A DNA stretch of 64,000 nucleotides from Turritopsis dohrnii. Taxonomy: Eukaryota; Cnidaria; Hydrozoa; Anthoathecata; Oceaniidae. The stretch is from NCBI GenBank assembly GCA_027922465.2, contig BQMF02000043.1, forward strand, positions 1,178,001 through 1,242,000, read 5' to 3'. The notes under the pieces were generated by a model. It searched no databases. It was not told the DNA's origin and worked only from the letters and a program-made list of their open reading frames with translations. Below are positions 10,870 to 23,183 of the stretch, in pieces (the first letter of the stretch is position 1; the number at the start of each line of letters is the position of its first letter). The position numbers and the translations under genes are program-made.

Positions 10870-12260
10870 TGATTTCCAAAATAAAACATCACATTTCTAA
10901 TCATGTACTCCACAAGACATTGTCAAGGTTAATCGACACTATCTGAGATTTATAATGTATATGCTGCCAATAAACTGGATTACATCTGAATTACATTCTT
11001 TATTTTGCTGGTCCGAAGCAATATCAAGGATATATTGATCCTTGCAGATGTCACAGTGAATGAGCACATAACTCATAAACTCTAAAAGATATGAATTTCT
11101 GAATTTGATAACTTGGTGTCAATCTTCCTAAATCACAAGCACAAAAAAGCACACAGATTTTGGTCATGCAAAATACATCTACATAGACCAAAATCAACAT
11201 ATATATAACTGAAATCAGACATTTTTGTTTTAGTTTGATTAATGATATGGCATACACTCACAAACATTCTTAATATAAGTTGACATTCAAGGCCTGTTTA
11301 AAAAAATTCTTTAAGAAATTTGAAAATAAGGTTGAATGATTTTTACAACACAGCATTGCATTTCTGATTTCATAGCACCCCAGGGCATTGTCACAGTGCA
11401 TATATCACAGTGATTTCGTATGTAAATCGTACTCTTTAAACTTTTGATATGTACCGTCAATCTTCTTAATTACGAATGGATTTCTCAATATTGAAAACAC
11501 AAAAAGTAAATAAAGATTTTGAAAGTATACTTATACGTACATACTTACACTTATACGTATGCGCAAGAAGCACACACATAAATTATATAACTGAATGGAA
11601 AGTTTTGTATTGTGTTTCATGATGTGCAGTGTTCTGAATTTACAGACAGTTGGAAAATGTTTTAATTCACTGATTATGAAAGGCATTCATAATAAGGGAC
11701 ATTATCGACAGTGTGTAAACTTAAAAACTGATATAAGATATTAAAAACATTAAAACATCAAACATTAAAAGTAAGTGGTGCGGAGAGTAGACAAACATTT
11801 TTGATGTTTGAACTTAACAGGAAACTGAGCTGAGCTTAAGTATCCAGAACATAACAGCCTATATACGAAACAAACAAAGATGTTTTCAGGCTTTTCAAGA
11901 CATCTCAAGACATGTTTCCACTAAAAATAAACAAATATATACCTTTTTGACTCTTCCGGTTACAAAACGTTGAGAATTTGTGTAACTGAAAAGGGCTTCT
12001 TCCTGCTGACATGCATCGCACGGTGCTTTGGTTTCATGTAACCGCACGCATGAATTTTCAAAAAACCGCTAGGTTTGGACAGTAAGAAAAAGAAGAAGGT
12101 TTGCGGAGTGGGTTTGTGGAATCACCCGTTCGCCAGCGAAAACATGGAATGCGTGAAAGCCGGTTATTCATTCAACAAATTTCGACGAGAGAGTTGAATG
12201 CATGAACACGCATATCCATAACTGAAAGGGCGCTATTTCCTTTTCGCACCCCCCTTAATC
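10870..12260. other. Intergenic, no gene seen
   Basis: AT-rich sequence without a convincing ORF. Two stretches (about 10980-11130 and 11340-11480) are weakly similar, sharing CACAGTGA and GTCAATCTTC blocks, which suggests an old duplication. Confidence 0.3.
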
Positions 12261-12262
12261 TA

Positions 12263-12486
12263 CCTTAGGTCGACTTTTTTGCGTCAGTAAAATTTTGCGA
12301 AAATGGATGAACACGGATTTAACGCAACCTAATTTTAGCGAATTACCCCTTAATTACGGAGAATTGCCAGAAGGTAAAATAAAAGGTGTGCTAAAGTTAA
12401 ATTTTCCGCAACTTTACTTTAGCGAAAATATGGTCATTCGCTAAAATCGCTAAAATAAGGCGACGCAAAAAAAAGTTGGCCTAAGG
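12263..12486. mobile_element. 224-bp MITE with TA target duplication
   Basis: The ends CCTTAGGTCGACTTTTTTGC and the reverse complement of GACGCAAAAAAAAGTTGGCC are imperfect inverted repeats. TA lies at 12261-12262 and 12487-12488. The interior repeats TTTAGCGAA-type words. A Tc1/mariner-like MITE is likely. Confidence 0.65.
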
Positions 12487-12488
12487 TA

Positions 12489-13540
12489 TCTGCCATATTT
12501 TTTTACTGTTGGCTCTTCATCATTGAGATAAAAAATAACCCTTACCCTAACCCTTAACTCAGACCCTAAAATATCCTGGACGGAGAATGGGGTACGAAAA
12601 GGAAATAGCACCACTGAAAGAATATATGTAATTTTTGTTAGTTTTCTTGAAATGTATCCTATCAATGTAATGTACATTTTAGTTATATTGCGATTCAAAG
12701 ACCTTATTACTTCAAATGTCCAAATACCCAACTGTGCTCCCTTGCCTCGTTTTGATGTGGTAATTTCATGAATATTATCAGAAATTGGCCCATTAGCAAT
12801 TTTCAGTTATGAATAACATAATACTAAGTAATGTCACAATATAAAAAATCAAAACAAAGTCGAATTTGATAGTCTGAGAAGGAAAACAAAATGCTTCATA
12901 GATCAATCATTTCCTATTCTTTCGTACATAAGTGCAGATTCAAAAAATTTCTGACAGTCATAGTGGCAAAAAGAGCATAAATAAAGATGACCTATTCTAA
13001 AAAAACCCAGCTTTTTCAAAAGCATAAAGAAGCACTAGGAAGTAAACCAACAAGAAATACATAACACAAGCATCTTCTAAACTTTGCCAAAATGTTCAGG
13101 TAACTTAACCCAGATATAATCTGGTTTTATGTTGCAACTTTAAATGTCAATCAACAAAATTCAATTTACATTTTTCATTCTTGAATCCGTCACATGTTCC
13201 TTTCAAATGAATGATGAAAAACATTTTGAATGTTTCCTGATAGTATTAGTCTCTAACCACATATATGCTGGAAATGCCAGACACGTCACATTTGTTAATC
13301 CTGACTTGGTTCAGCAGTTCCATTGTTTCAAGTATATACACCAGATATTCCACGACCATATATAGTGGTTCGTCTTAATTCATAAATTGATATCAATTAC
13401 TCTTGATAATGCCTTATACACCTGAAATAGTAAAACCAACAAACAAATTATTAAGAGCATAAATTTTCCATTCACGATATTGAAAGTAATCAAAATCATT
13501 TATATATATTTAACATATAAATTATGTAATTATCTTATTA
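12489..13540. other. Intergenic, no gene seen
   Basis: Contains CCCTTACCCTAACCC at about 12538-12552, a short degenerate telomere-like run, and otherwise AT-rich DNA. The open frame at 13144-13365 has no recognisable domain. Confidence 0.3.
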
Positions 13541-14068
13541 CTAGTAACCCGGGTAAAACATTTTTACCACATCTAACTTCGAAAAGGATATATGCAAATC
13601 CCGTGTTGAAAAAAGGTGACGAAAAATATAATCAAGGTGTGCAAACCCCGTAACGAAACATTAAATCAAGGAATAGCGATTGAAAAGTGTATCCATGTTG
13701 TAGAGCTCGAAAAGATATCACCGATCAAAGATTTTGATGATGTCATAGCCGCAGTACTAAAAATTATTTAGGCCCAAATGTTGCGTCACCCCATCACCCG
13801 TATCGTGGACCCTAAAAAACGTCAGTGTTCCCTATTGGTTCTCGAGTTATTTCCCCCAAAATGTCGCATTCGATTGGGGATGCAATGCAATGATTCCCCG
13901 TGATAGATTAAAAAACTGACGTCACGGCACTTGCTACTATATAATAATCGTAAAAAAAAACGCATGGCCTAACGAAAAATATGACCACGATTAAGAAGAT
14001 TTTGACCGTAAAATTCAACAAAATTTATCACTCTCCAAAATAAAAGTGTGACACACACTCGCTATTAT
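13541..14068 (-). mobile_element. Non-autonomous Helitron, family Y, about 530 bp
   Basis: On the minus strand it ends with hairpin GTAAAAATGTTTTAC, then CCGGGTTA and CTAG (13541-13544), the classic Helitron 3-prime structure. The interior has the family Y blocks, including GATGATGTCAT, a one-base variant of the palindrome TGACGTCA found in sister copies. The 5-prime end, near 14060-14070, abuts a copy in the opposite orientation. Confidence 0.65.
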
Positions 14069-16051
14069 ATATCTACTTATACTAATCCGCGTGCGTGTGC
14101 AACACATTTAACTGAGAGTGTTGTGTTTTTGTTTTTTTAATGGTCAAAATCTTCTTAATCGTGGTCATATAGCGGCAGTCCGACCAGTGAACATTTTTTT
14201 ACGGAGGATCTAATGTCAGTTTTCTTTTAGCCAATCAAAACGCAAGAAAGTTTTTTTTCGCCATTTTGATTGGCTGCCGAAAATCAAAAATCGATGGCAG
14301 CGGAATCGGTTAGTAAATCCGTTAGTCTACAGACAGAAGCAGACGAAGGTGAATTTGGTTGAGCACGAAGCAAGACTGGGTGACTTTCTTATTACAAAAA
14401 CCTTTAATCTTCGATCAATACTGGACCAGTATCAAGTCAGAAACAGTGTTGGCAAACAAGAAGTCTGTTTTATGTTTTTCAGCACAAAATGCTTGCGACA
14501 TTGAGTGGGAGAAAGCATATTTCTGTGCATGTACAGTAGAAACTTGCAGGAAGGTAAAGAAAGTTTACAGAGGTATTTATTACATGTTTGCAGTAGGAAA
14601 GTGTGCTGGAAACTAAATACTTTACTTAGTTATTTGTTTACAGGTATGAAATATAGAAAGTAAAGAGTTTAGAAGTGTTTGAAAATGACTGCAGCAGAAG
14701 AGCAGAAAATGTTGTGATGATGATGATGTGAATTGATTATTGAAAGGTATATATAATCGTCTTTTGTTTGAAGTTAAACCAAAGTTACAATAATATAGAT
14801 CTATTTACTAAGAAGACAGTTAGTATGCTGGATGAGTAAAGAATAAGTGTTGTGAATTAGCCAGAGGAGTTTTTCACTGAGTTTAAAAATGGTTCCACAG
14901 ATGTCAATGTTCTGTCATTACGGTTGTGTTTTTTAAGGTTAATGCTTTCTCAAGGTTTCTTTTAGTTTGTTTTGTTTTTCTTTCGATATCGTCATTGTAT
15001 GATTAAGTTTTTTTGTATACTTTTTGAATGTTTTCATTTGTTAAAAAATCTTTAGCTATACAAATTCTCTTATTAAGTTTGTGTCTTTAATTATTATTTT
15101 TAAGTTTAATATATGTTCTCGAAGTTCCTTTTTTATTGTTTATTTGTTTGTTTGTCATAATACGGTTAGGTATTTGAATCATTATGCATTCGAAATCTTC
15201 TTTTAGATAAGCAAAATAAAAAATACAATAACCATAAAGAAATGAAACTCATGGTTTAAATCATGATGTTGATGGTTGGTGAAGAACAGATTATCAATTT
15301 CAAAAATTCTGTCCAATGTAACTTCAACACGAAAGAAACACAGTTGGAAGGTATCGATTTGTTTTCAATTCACATTTTGTAATGTTATTCAATGTTTGCT
15401 TTTGTGTTCTGTATTATGTATTGCTTTTTTTACACTAAAGTTACTTCTATTCTGCGTATACAATATATACTTCTTTGTTGTATTGCCATTTGTTTCTGCA
15501 TTAAATCTTCTGCATGTAAAAACATGATTTTGGTCTGAAGTAGGGCATTTTAAGTATTGCAATGTTTGTTTCACGTCTCCAGGGTAAAAAAATAAGTTTT
15601 CGAAACCTTTATTCGGTTCAGTTCCAGTGATACACATATGCATTTATACGCATTATTGTAATAGTGGGATGTTGGATTCTTTGGTCTATAGGTTTGCATT
15701 AGTTTTATTATGATTTGTTTTACGTAGGAGTTACTTTGCATTTTCTGTTTATCAAAAAAATAGTTTTCGGTCAATAGTAGGGCATTTTAAGTGTTGCGAT
15801 GTTTGTTTATAATTCGCGTCTCCAGGGTAAAAATTTTCATTATGATTAGGTAAATAGTTGGTAAATATTTAATTGACTAATCCTCTCTCTCGGTTCAACT
15901 CACATTGACTAAAACTGGTAAAAATTATTACCAGTTATGTTCAACACTCTACAACATGGGCAAACTTATCATTGCCAATTCTTCTCTTTATTTTTTGTGA
16001 ACTGGACGCATGCTGAACATGAGTGGCGAGCGACGCCGCCTGGGCGGCTAG
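14069..16051 (+). mobile_element. Non-autonomous Helitron, family X, copy A (1.98 kb)
   Basis: It starts TCTACTTATACTAATCCGCG and ends with GCCGCCTGGGCGGC immediately before CTAG (16048-16051). The next copy begins directly afterwards with TC. A CCAATCAAAA...TTTTGATTGG palindrome lies at about 14232-14277. Sequence 14640-16051 matches copy B at high identity. No coding gene was recognised inside. Confidence 0.7.
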
Positions 16052-18176
16052 TCTTATTATAATAATCCGCGATTGTGCATCCCACTTTTATTTTAGAGAG
16101 TGATATATTTACTTTTTTTTCAACGGTCAAAACCTTCTTGTTTTACCCTTTTCGTCGTAAAACCACGCAGAGGCGATAGACACTTTTTTTAATGTTACAT
16201 AATCTAAGTGTGACGTTTAATTTAACTCACGTTTTTTAAACCAATCAAAACGCAGGAATTTCTTTTTTCGCCATTTTGATTGGTTGCCGAAAATCAAAAC
16301 GGAATCTGTTGTTAAATTATTATTCACGACGAACTGGTGATGCGAAGTTTTGTGAGTTTAATTACGTACTTAAAATGCATAAAAGGCTTATTATTAACGA
16401 AAGATTTACATCACATTCAACATAAAAATAGAAGTCTGACTTATGAAGAAGTCTGGTAAAACATTGCAGCATGGCAGAAAGAAAGTATATTTAGTACGTA
16501 CATGTTTGCAGTAGAAAATGTGGATGGATGTACAGTAGAAACTTGCTGGAAAGTAAAGAAAGTTTGCAGAGGTTTTAACAGTGTTTACAGTACAAAATCT
16601 ACTGGAAAATACAAAAAGTTTTCATGTACTACTTCGGATATAAGCATAAAAGCAGTTTTGCCAAACGAAGAAAGCAGTTCAGTTTGTAAAAATGGTAGCG
16701 AAAGTGTTTTATAAATATATATGTGCTGGAAAGTAAATAAAGTATTAGTAATTTGTTTACAGGTATGAATATAGAAGTAAAGAGTTTAGAAGTGTTTGAA
16801 AATGGCTGCAGAAGATGATCAATGCTGTTTGCTAACATGTTGATGTGAATTGGCAGTGAAAGGTATCCTATTTTGTTTGAAGTTCAACTAAAGTAAAGTT
16901 GAAATATTGATTCAATTAGAACACAGTTAATATGCTGGATAAATAAAGGGTTGTTTACTGTTGTGTTTTGAATTAGCCAGAGGAGATTTGAACTCAGTTT
17001 GAAAATATGAATGTTTTCATTTGTTATAACCTCTTTAGCTATAGAAATTCTGTCATTACGTTTGTGTTTTTAATTATTATTCATAAGGTAAATGCGTTCT
17101 TGAAGTTTCTTTTAGATTGTTTTGCTTTCTTTCGATATCGTCATAGTATGTTTATGTTTTTTGTATGTTATTCAATTATTGTTTTTAAGTTTAATATGTT
17201 CTCGAAGTTCCTTTTTGTTTGTTTGTTTGTTTGTTTGTCATAATACAATTAGGTATTTGAATCATTATGCATTCGAAATCTTTTTTCTTTTAGAAAAGCA
17301 AAATAAAAAATACAATAACAATAAAGAAATGAAACTCATGGTTTAGATCATGATGTTGATGGTTGGTGAAGAACAGATTATCGATTTTAAAAATTCTGTC
17401 CAATGTAACTTCGGCACGAAAGAAACACAGTTGGAAGGTATCGATTTGTTTTCAATTCAAATTTTGTAACGTTATTCAATGTTTGGTTTTGTGTCCTGCA
17501 TTATGTATTGCTTTTTTACACTAAAGTTACTTCTATTCTGCGTATACAATATATACTTCTTTGTTGTATTGCCATTTGTTTCTGCATTGAACCTTCTACA
17601 TGTAAAAACATGATTTTGGTCTGAAGTAGGGCATTTAAAGTGTTGCAATGTTTGCTTCACGTCTCCAGGGTAAAAAATAATTTTACAAAACCTTTTTTCA
17701 CATTTATTATGATTTGCTTTACGTACAAGTTACTTTGTACTTTCTGTGTTTCAAAAAAATAGTTTTTGGTCAATAGTAGGGCATTTTAAGTATTGCGATG
17801 TTTGGTTATAATTTGCATCTCCATGGTAAACATTTTCATTCTGATTTGGTAAATAATTTTGCATGTGTTCTTCATTTCATCTTCTGGGCATAAAAACATG
17901 GTTTTGGTCAAAAAGAGGGAATATCGAGAATTTCGATGTTCCAATTTTTATTATTATTTTGATATTTGATTCTTTTATGTCTCCAGGGGAAATTTAATTG
18001 ACTAATCCTCTCTCTCGGTTCAACTCACATTGACTAAAACTGGTAAAAATTATTACCAGTTATGTTCAACACTCTACAACATGGGCAAACTTATCATTGC
18101 CAATTCTTCATTTTATTTTTCGTGAACTGGACGCATGCTGAACATGGGTGGCGAGCGACGCCGCCTGGGCGGCTAG
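16052..18176 (+). mobile_element. Non-autonomous Helitron, family X, copy B (2.1 kb)
   Basis: It starts TCTTATTATAATAATCCGCG directly after the CTAG of copy A. It ends with the same GCCGCC/GGCGGC hairpin and CTAG at 18173-18176. It is largely collinear with copy A; 15380-15840 and 17440-17840 are almost identical. The TTTG-rich stretch near 17210-17240 is a simple repeat. Confidence 0.7.
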
Positions 18177-18728
18177 TAAGATACTAATCCGCGTGCGTGT
18201 GCAACACATCTAATTTAGAGAGTGTTGTGTTTTTGTTTTTTTAATGGTCAAAATCTTCTTAATCGTGGTCATAAAGCGGCAGTTAAATCACGCAAGACAC
18301 ATTCACCGTTGGTATAATAGCACGTGGCATTTGACGTCAGTTTTTTTATGATCACGGGGAACCATTGCATTGCATCCCCAATCGAACGCGACGTTTTTGG
18401 GGAAATATCTCGAGAACCAATAGGGATAACTGACGTTTTTTGGGGTCTGCGATACGGGTAATGGGGTCATGGAACATTTGGGCCTAAATTTATTTTGCTA
18501 CTGCGGCTATGACGTCATCAAAATCTTTGATCGGCAATATCTCTGTAACGGTTGATCGTAGCGAGACGATCCCATACACATTTTTGATCAGTTTTTCGAG
18601 CTCTACAACATGGGTACACTTTCCAGTCGCGATTCCATGATTTATGTTTTCGTCACCTCTTGCAACACGGGGTTTCTGCTTATCCTTTTCGAAATTAAAT
18701 CCGTAAAATCTTTTACCCGAGTTACTAG
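18177..18728 (+). mobile_element. Non-autonomous Helitron, family Y, complete copy
   Basis: It begins right after the CTAG of copy B with TAAGATACTAATCCGCG (TC degraded to TA). It ends with hairpin GTAAAATCTTTTAC, CCGAGTTA and CTAG (18725-18728). Its first 150 bp match family X and the rest is different. It holds ATGACGTCAT, a perfect CRE-type palindrome, near 18508-18518. The minus-strand open frame 18490-18756 is an incidental frame through the repeat. Confidence 0.7.
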
Positions 18729-19195
18729 TCTTATTATAATAATCCGCGTTGTGCATCCCACTTTTATTTTAGAGAGTGATATATTTGTTTAATTTTTGCG
18801 GTCATCGTCTTCTTATGTGCGCGTAAAACCACGTAGAGGCGAGAGACACTTTTTTAATGGTCATTTCAAAAGCACGTGGCATTTGACGTCAGTTTTTTTA
18901 TGATCACGGGGAATCATTGCATTGCATCCCCAACCGAACGCGGCGTTTATGGGGAAATATCTCGAGAGCCAATAGGGATAACTGACACTTTTTAGGGTCA
19001 GCGATACGGGTGATAGGGTGACACATCATTTGGGCCTAAATTTAATTTGGTACTACGGATATGACGTCATCAAAATCTTTAATCAACGGTATCTCTGCAA
19101 AGGTTGGTCGTAGCGAAACGATCCCATACACATTTTTGATCAGTTTTTCGAGCTCTACAACATGGTTACATTTTCCGTTTGCAATTCATAAATTG
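18729..19195 (+). mobile_element. Non-autonomous Helitron, family Y, 3-prime truncated
   Basis: It starts TCTTATTATAATAATCCGCG immediately after the previous CTAG, contains ATGACGTCAT near 19060, and loses similarity near 19195 before any hairpin or CTAG. Confidence 0.6.
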
Positions 19196-19990
19196 GCTTA
19201 CTAAAAGAAAAACGTACACATGTTCTCAAGCCCGATTATATGAAACACGTGTGATTATTATACCGACTCCAAGGTAAAAACTTCTGGTTATCCCAAGCCA
19301 AAAAGGGATTGACTAAGTCTATTCTTCCAGAAGAAACCGTATAGATAGGTATGATAAGCAATGTTCATAGGGACTTTTAAGAAATTTAAACTGTTAAAAA
19401 GGAGGGTGGGTGATGTCATGAATTTCTAACTGCCTAATATCTCAATAAACATAGGCTGAAATTTCAAGAGCAACGAAATGTCATTTTTCTTCACATTAGC
19501 TGATATGTATCTTCTGCTCTACGACACTGTGCAAACTCTAAACATATGAAAATAAGTTGTGGTCATAACATGGACTCATGAAAATCTGAATCTACTTTCA
19601 ATTTGTTAACAAAAGTGGAAGTGAGGAGAAAAATCTTTAAAAGGTTTCTTACCCATGCTTAATGAAAAAATCATTTAGCTGAATATATGGTATCTCCATA
19701 ACACAATCTAAAATCAATAATGTGGAGAGGTTTAAGCTTTGTCTTGCCATCTAAAAAGAAAAGAAATTCTTAGTGAACTGCAGGTATGCAAATAACAATG
19801 GACTATCAGGTTAAAAAAGGAGAAGAATTATAAGCTAAACATTCATACCAATTTTTAAAAGAAATCATGCAGTTCAACATGTATGATCACATGTTACTGT
19901 GTAACAAAACTGCCTTTTCAATGACATCAGAATCTCAAAAAGAGAATAAAATAGAATATGTCACACATACCACGGCTTTTTGCCGCTTGC
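19196..19990. other. Spacer without recognised gene
   Basis: No repeat end, RNA gene or convincing coding region was seen in this stretch. Confidence 0.3.
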
Positions 19991-19997
19991 CTACCCT

Positions 19998-20096
19998 TCT
20001 CCACCCGACTCAATGCCGCTTTCATACCCTCCTCCACCCGGCTCAATGTCGCTTTCATACTCTCCTCCACCCGGCTCAATGCCCCTTTCATACCCT
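19998..20096 (-). repeat. 33-bp tandem repeat, three units, possible coiled-coil coding
   Basis: Three consecutive 33-bp units (boundaries about 20030/20031 and 20063/20064) plus a partial fourth. On the minus strand they read as an 11-residue repeat close to MKAALSRVEEG, amphipathic and coiled-coil-like. The frame extends to 62 codons. A possible splice donor (GTATGTG) follows on the minus strand near 19970, so this may be an orphan exon; no partner exon was identified. Confidence 0.5.
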
Positions 20097-20190
20097 CCTT
20101 CCTCCCGGCTTTCAATCTAATGCTATATAGTAATCATCATTTGGCACTTCAATCTAATCTATTTAATGTAAAATAAAATTTCTAAAAAAA

Positions 20191-21247
20191 AAAGTCTGTC
20201 TCAATATAATTGGCAATGGAAACAAATTACCTCATAACTTTTGATAGCCACTTCCGATTACAAAAATTGTTTTTGCGTGTTTTAGATAATCAAAAGCACT
20301 ATAGTTGAGTATATTTTTGGTTGAAAAATTCGCGATTTTAGCGGTTAAGTTTGCGATTTAAAAAATAAAGCTTTTTTTCTTCTTAAGCTATAACTTTCAT
20401 TTCTGCACCAATGGTAGCCCTGCCTTAGGCAAAGAAAGTTATAAAGTTTGAGGGCAAACTAATGGGTCGTTCAGAAGATATGGGACCCGAAGTACCCCTC
20501 AGTAGCGATTTTATGCGAAACATCAAATTTCCAACTTTCAACAAAAACCGGGGGTTATCTTTTCTTTCATCAACAGCTCAATTAAAAGTTGAAAAGTGTT
20601 ACAGTGATGCGTTGATGTTTGTTGACCATTAAGCAAAACAAAGGGAAGCAGCTTAATTGTTTTTTATTGTTAAAACGATGTGGAATAAAAAAGTCACACA
20701 GATCTTGAAAGCGTTTTTGTTGAACACAATAAGATATCTTTTAAACACAAAGCTATGAAACCGTATGATACAATAGAAAGTAAACTTTGATTATTCCCAA
20801 AACACAAATAACAGTTTCTCAAAAGATAATTTAAAAGATAATTGAAAGTGATGTGTTTAAAAAATTGTTCCACCATCATTGCCCCCGTTTTTTGTTGAAG
20901 GTTGGAGATTTGATGTTTCACGGAAAATCGCTACTGAGGGGTACTTCGGGTCCCATATCTTCTGAACGACCCATCGGTTTGCCCTCAAACTTTATAACTT
21001 TTTTTTGCCTAAGGCAGGGCTATCACTGGTGCAGAAATGAAAGTTAAAGCTTAAGTAGAAAAAAAGCTTTATTTTTTAAATCCCAAATTTAACCGCTAAA
21101 AATCGCGAATTTTTCAACCAAAAATATATTCAAATATAGTGCTTTTGATTATCTAAAACATGCAAAAAACATTTTTGGAATCCGAAGTGGCTATCAAAAG
21201 TTATGAGGTAATTTGTTTCCACTGCCAATTATATTGAGGCAGACTTT
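20191..21247. mobile_element. 1.06-kb element with about 365-bp terminal inverted repeats
   Basis: The arms 20191-20554 and 20881-21247 are reverse complements at high identity and begin AAAGTCTGYCTCAATATAAT. The central 320 bp is unique and lacks a plausible gene. The 3-prime side is followed by a shared TT/TA. This is a foldback-type non-autonomous DNA transposon, and its AAGTCTG tip matches the MITE at 330-463. Confidence 0.75.
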
Positions 21248-21284
21248 AGGTCATCTAATCTAATGCTACATTTATCAACATTTC

Positions 21285-21415
21285 AATTTATTCAATGTAA
21301 TTCAATTCAATGTAATTCAAATCAATGTAACTCAATTCAGTGTAATTTAATTCAATGTTAACTGCTTTAACTTCAATGTAATTCAATTCAATGTATGCCA
21401 ATTTAATTTCCAGGT
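21285..21415. repeat. Degenerate TTCAATGTAA tandem repeat
   Basis: Many near-copies of TTCAATGTAATTCAA, in a 12-17 bp irregular period. The same words flank the left side of the element at 20191 (20105-20170), so that element appears to have inserted into this repeat. Confidence 0.55.
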
Positions 21416-21513
21416 AATCTATAATCTAATGCCTCCTCATTAACCTTGCGTAAAGTTTCAATTCAAAATATTTAATATCAATTGCATGTATATTTTTCGC
21501 AAGGTAAAAATAT

Positions 21514-22934
21514 TCATAATACCTGTTGGTATACTACATTTCTAGTGTAGCATCTCTCTCTAACATAGACTTGCTGTAAAGTTCTACAAACCTTTACTTT
21601 TACTGCCTCAAAGCTTCGTGTTCGTGAAAATGCAACATACAGTTGACTGTGGCTGAAGCAAGACCTTTGCATGTAAATACCAACCCGTTCAAAAGTCTGA
21701 CCTTGACTTTTGTTTATGGTAATTGCGTAGGACAGACGAAGAGGAAATTGTGTACGCTTCAGCTGAAACGGAAGGTTGGTATCATTCGGACATAATGTCA
21801 CTCTATGAATGAGCACCCGATTTCCCGCAGAAATACCGGTCAGCACTTCACAGTCAAGGATATTCTCTCGGAGATTACGGATGACTAATCGTGTGTCGTT
21901 GCATAAACCGTCCTTCAATGATAAATTTCGCAGCAGCATCACTATACTGGTGACTTTCAAGTTCAACCGGTGTGGAGGCATTCCAGAAGGAGTAAGCGAA
22001 TTGATGAACTCCATCGGATACAGGTCAGTCTTTTCTTGCTCATCAGAAACAACAGAATCGACACTAAAGTGTGTGACCGTTTCACCAGGCATTCCCTGAA
22101 GAATCCGTTCATTAATCACTAAAGCCTCGTCATTGGTTGGTGTCAGAATAACACCCGTCGACATATCCTCTCCTCCAGCATCACTAAAATAGAGTGGACG
22201 ATATCATTATTGTCATGCGAAACGCATTCATTTGGAATTTCGATGGAGTTTTTAAATGGATCATCCACTTTTTTCGGTATCGCTCCGTTTCCTAATTCAA
22301 GTAGGAATTCCGCAAATCTCCTTTCCCCAGGTGCAGCTCTCATGTTGACATTCAGATGAAAGATTGGCACTATTGGCCACAAGACAGAGCTCTTGATGCA
22401 CGCTTCCACAATCTGAGCTGGTCTGGCTCTTTTCACAACTGAAAGAGTCTGCCTAAAATCACCACCTAAAAGAACAACCTTTCCAGCAAAAGGCACATCA
22501 CTGTTACAGATATCTCTGAACATTCTATCAATAGCCTCAAGTGCATGCTTAGGAATCATACTTGCCTCATCAAATATTAAGATATACTGGCTACGTAAGA
22601 AATCAGCATGCCTACTATTAGGCTTGACATTGCACGTTGAGTTCTCCAATACAGGAACAGGTAATTTGAAAAGAGAATGGACAGTCTTACCATTCCGTAA
22701 CAGTGTTGCAGCAATTCCAGTCCATGCACACGTACTTACAGATAGGTTTCTTCCAATAACCTCACGAATGATGTAATTGTACGTGAAACTTTTACCTATT
22801 CCACCGTGTCCATCGAGTAAGAAAATTTTAGAACTATTATTGTCGTTTGTTGCCACTGCATCTAGTACTGCATCGGCAACAGCAAGCTGGTCAGCATTCA
22901 ACGTGTTCCTCATGTTGATGGCTTCTTCCCTCAT
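21514..22934 (-). pseudogene. Helitron Pif1-like helicase domain, frameshifted
   Basis: Two overlapping frames together give a full SF1 helicase. The first (22934-22143) holds GHGGIGKS (Walker A), IFDEASM (Walker B), GGDFRQ and NVNMR. The second (22164-21514) holds LTPTNDEA, MEFINSLTPSGMPPH, TINKSQGQT and LYVAFSRTRS. The frame changes near 22150-22200, so one indel separates motif III/IV from V/VI. The role in the family is DNA unwinding during rolling-circle transposition. Confidence 0.85.
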
Positions 22935-23183
22935 TTCATCAGCATTTGGTGGATCTGCAGGACTTCTTGAATTTTACCAAGAGCTGACTGTTCAACCATG
23001 TGAGCACGGAATCTTTCCCACAATTCAGCTGGATTGCTTTGGCTCTCCATGGATCAGAATGAAGGAGAACGGTTTGCGATTTTTAGAAGGAGTTGCTGAT
23101 GCGGTAAGTTCCTCCATGGTGCGTATCCAAAAAGTATCGTCATCCAATAGTCCAAGTGCAATACACGCTTCCCTAAAAGATCT

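Noticed and set aside
18490..18756. Minus-strand ORF with a peptide (VVELEKLIKNVYGIVSLR) also readable in sister copies
   Set aside because: It lies inside non-autonomous Helitron repeats. Other copies have stops or shifted frames at the same place, so the similarity is explained by repeat homology.
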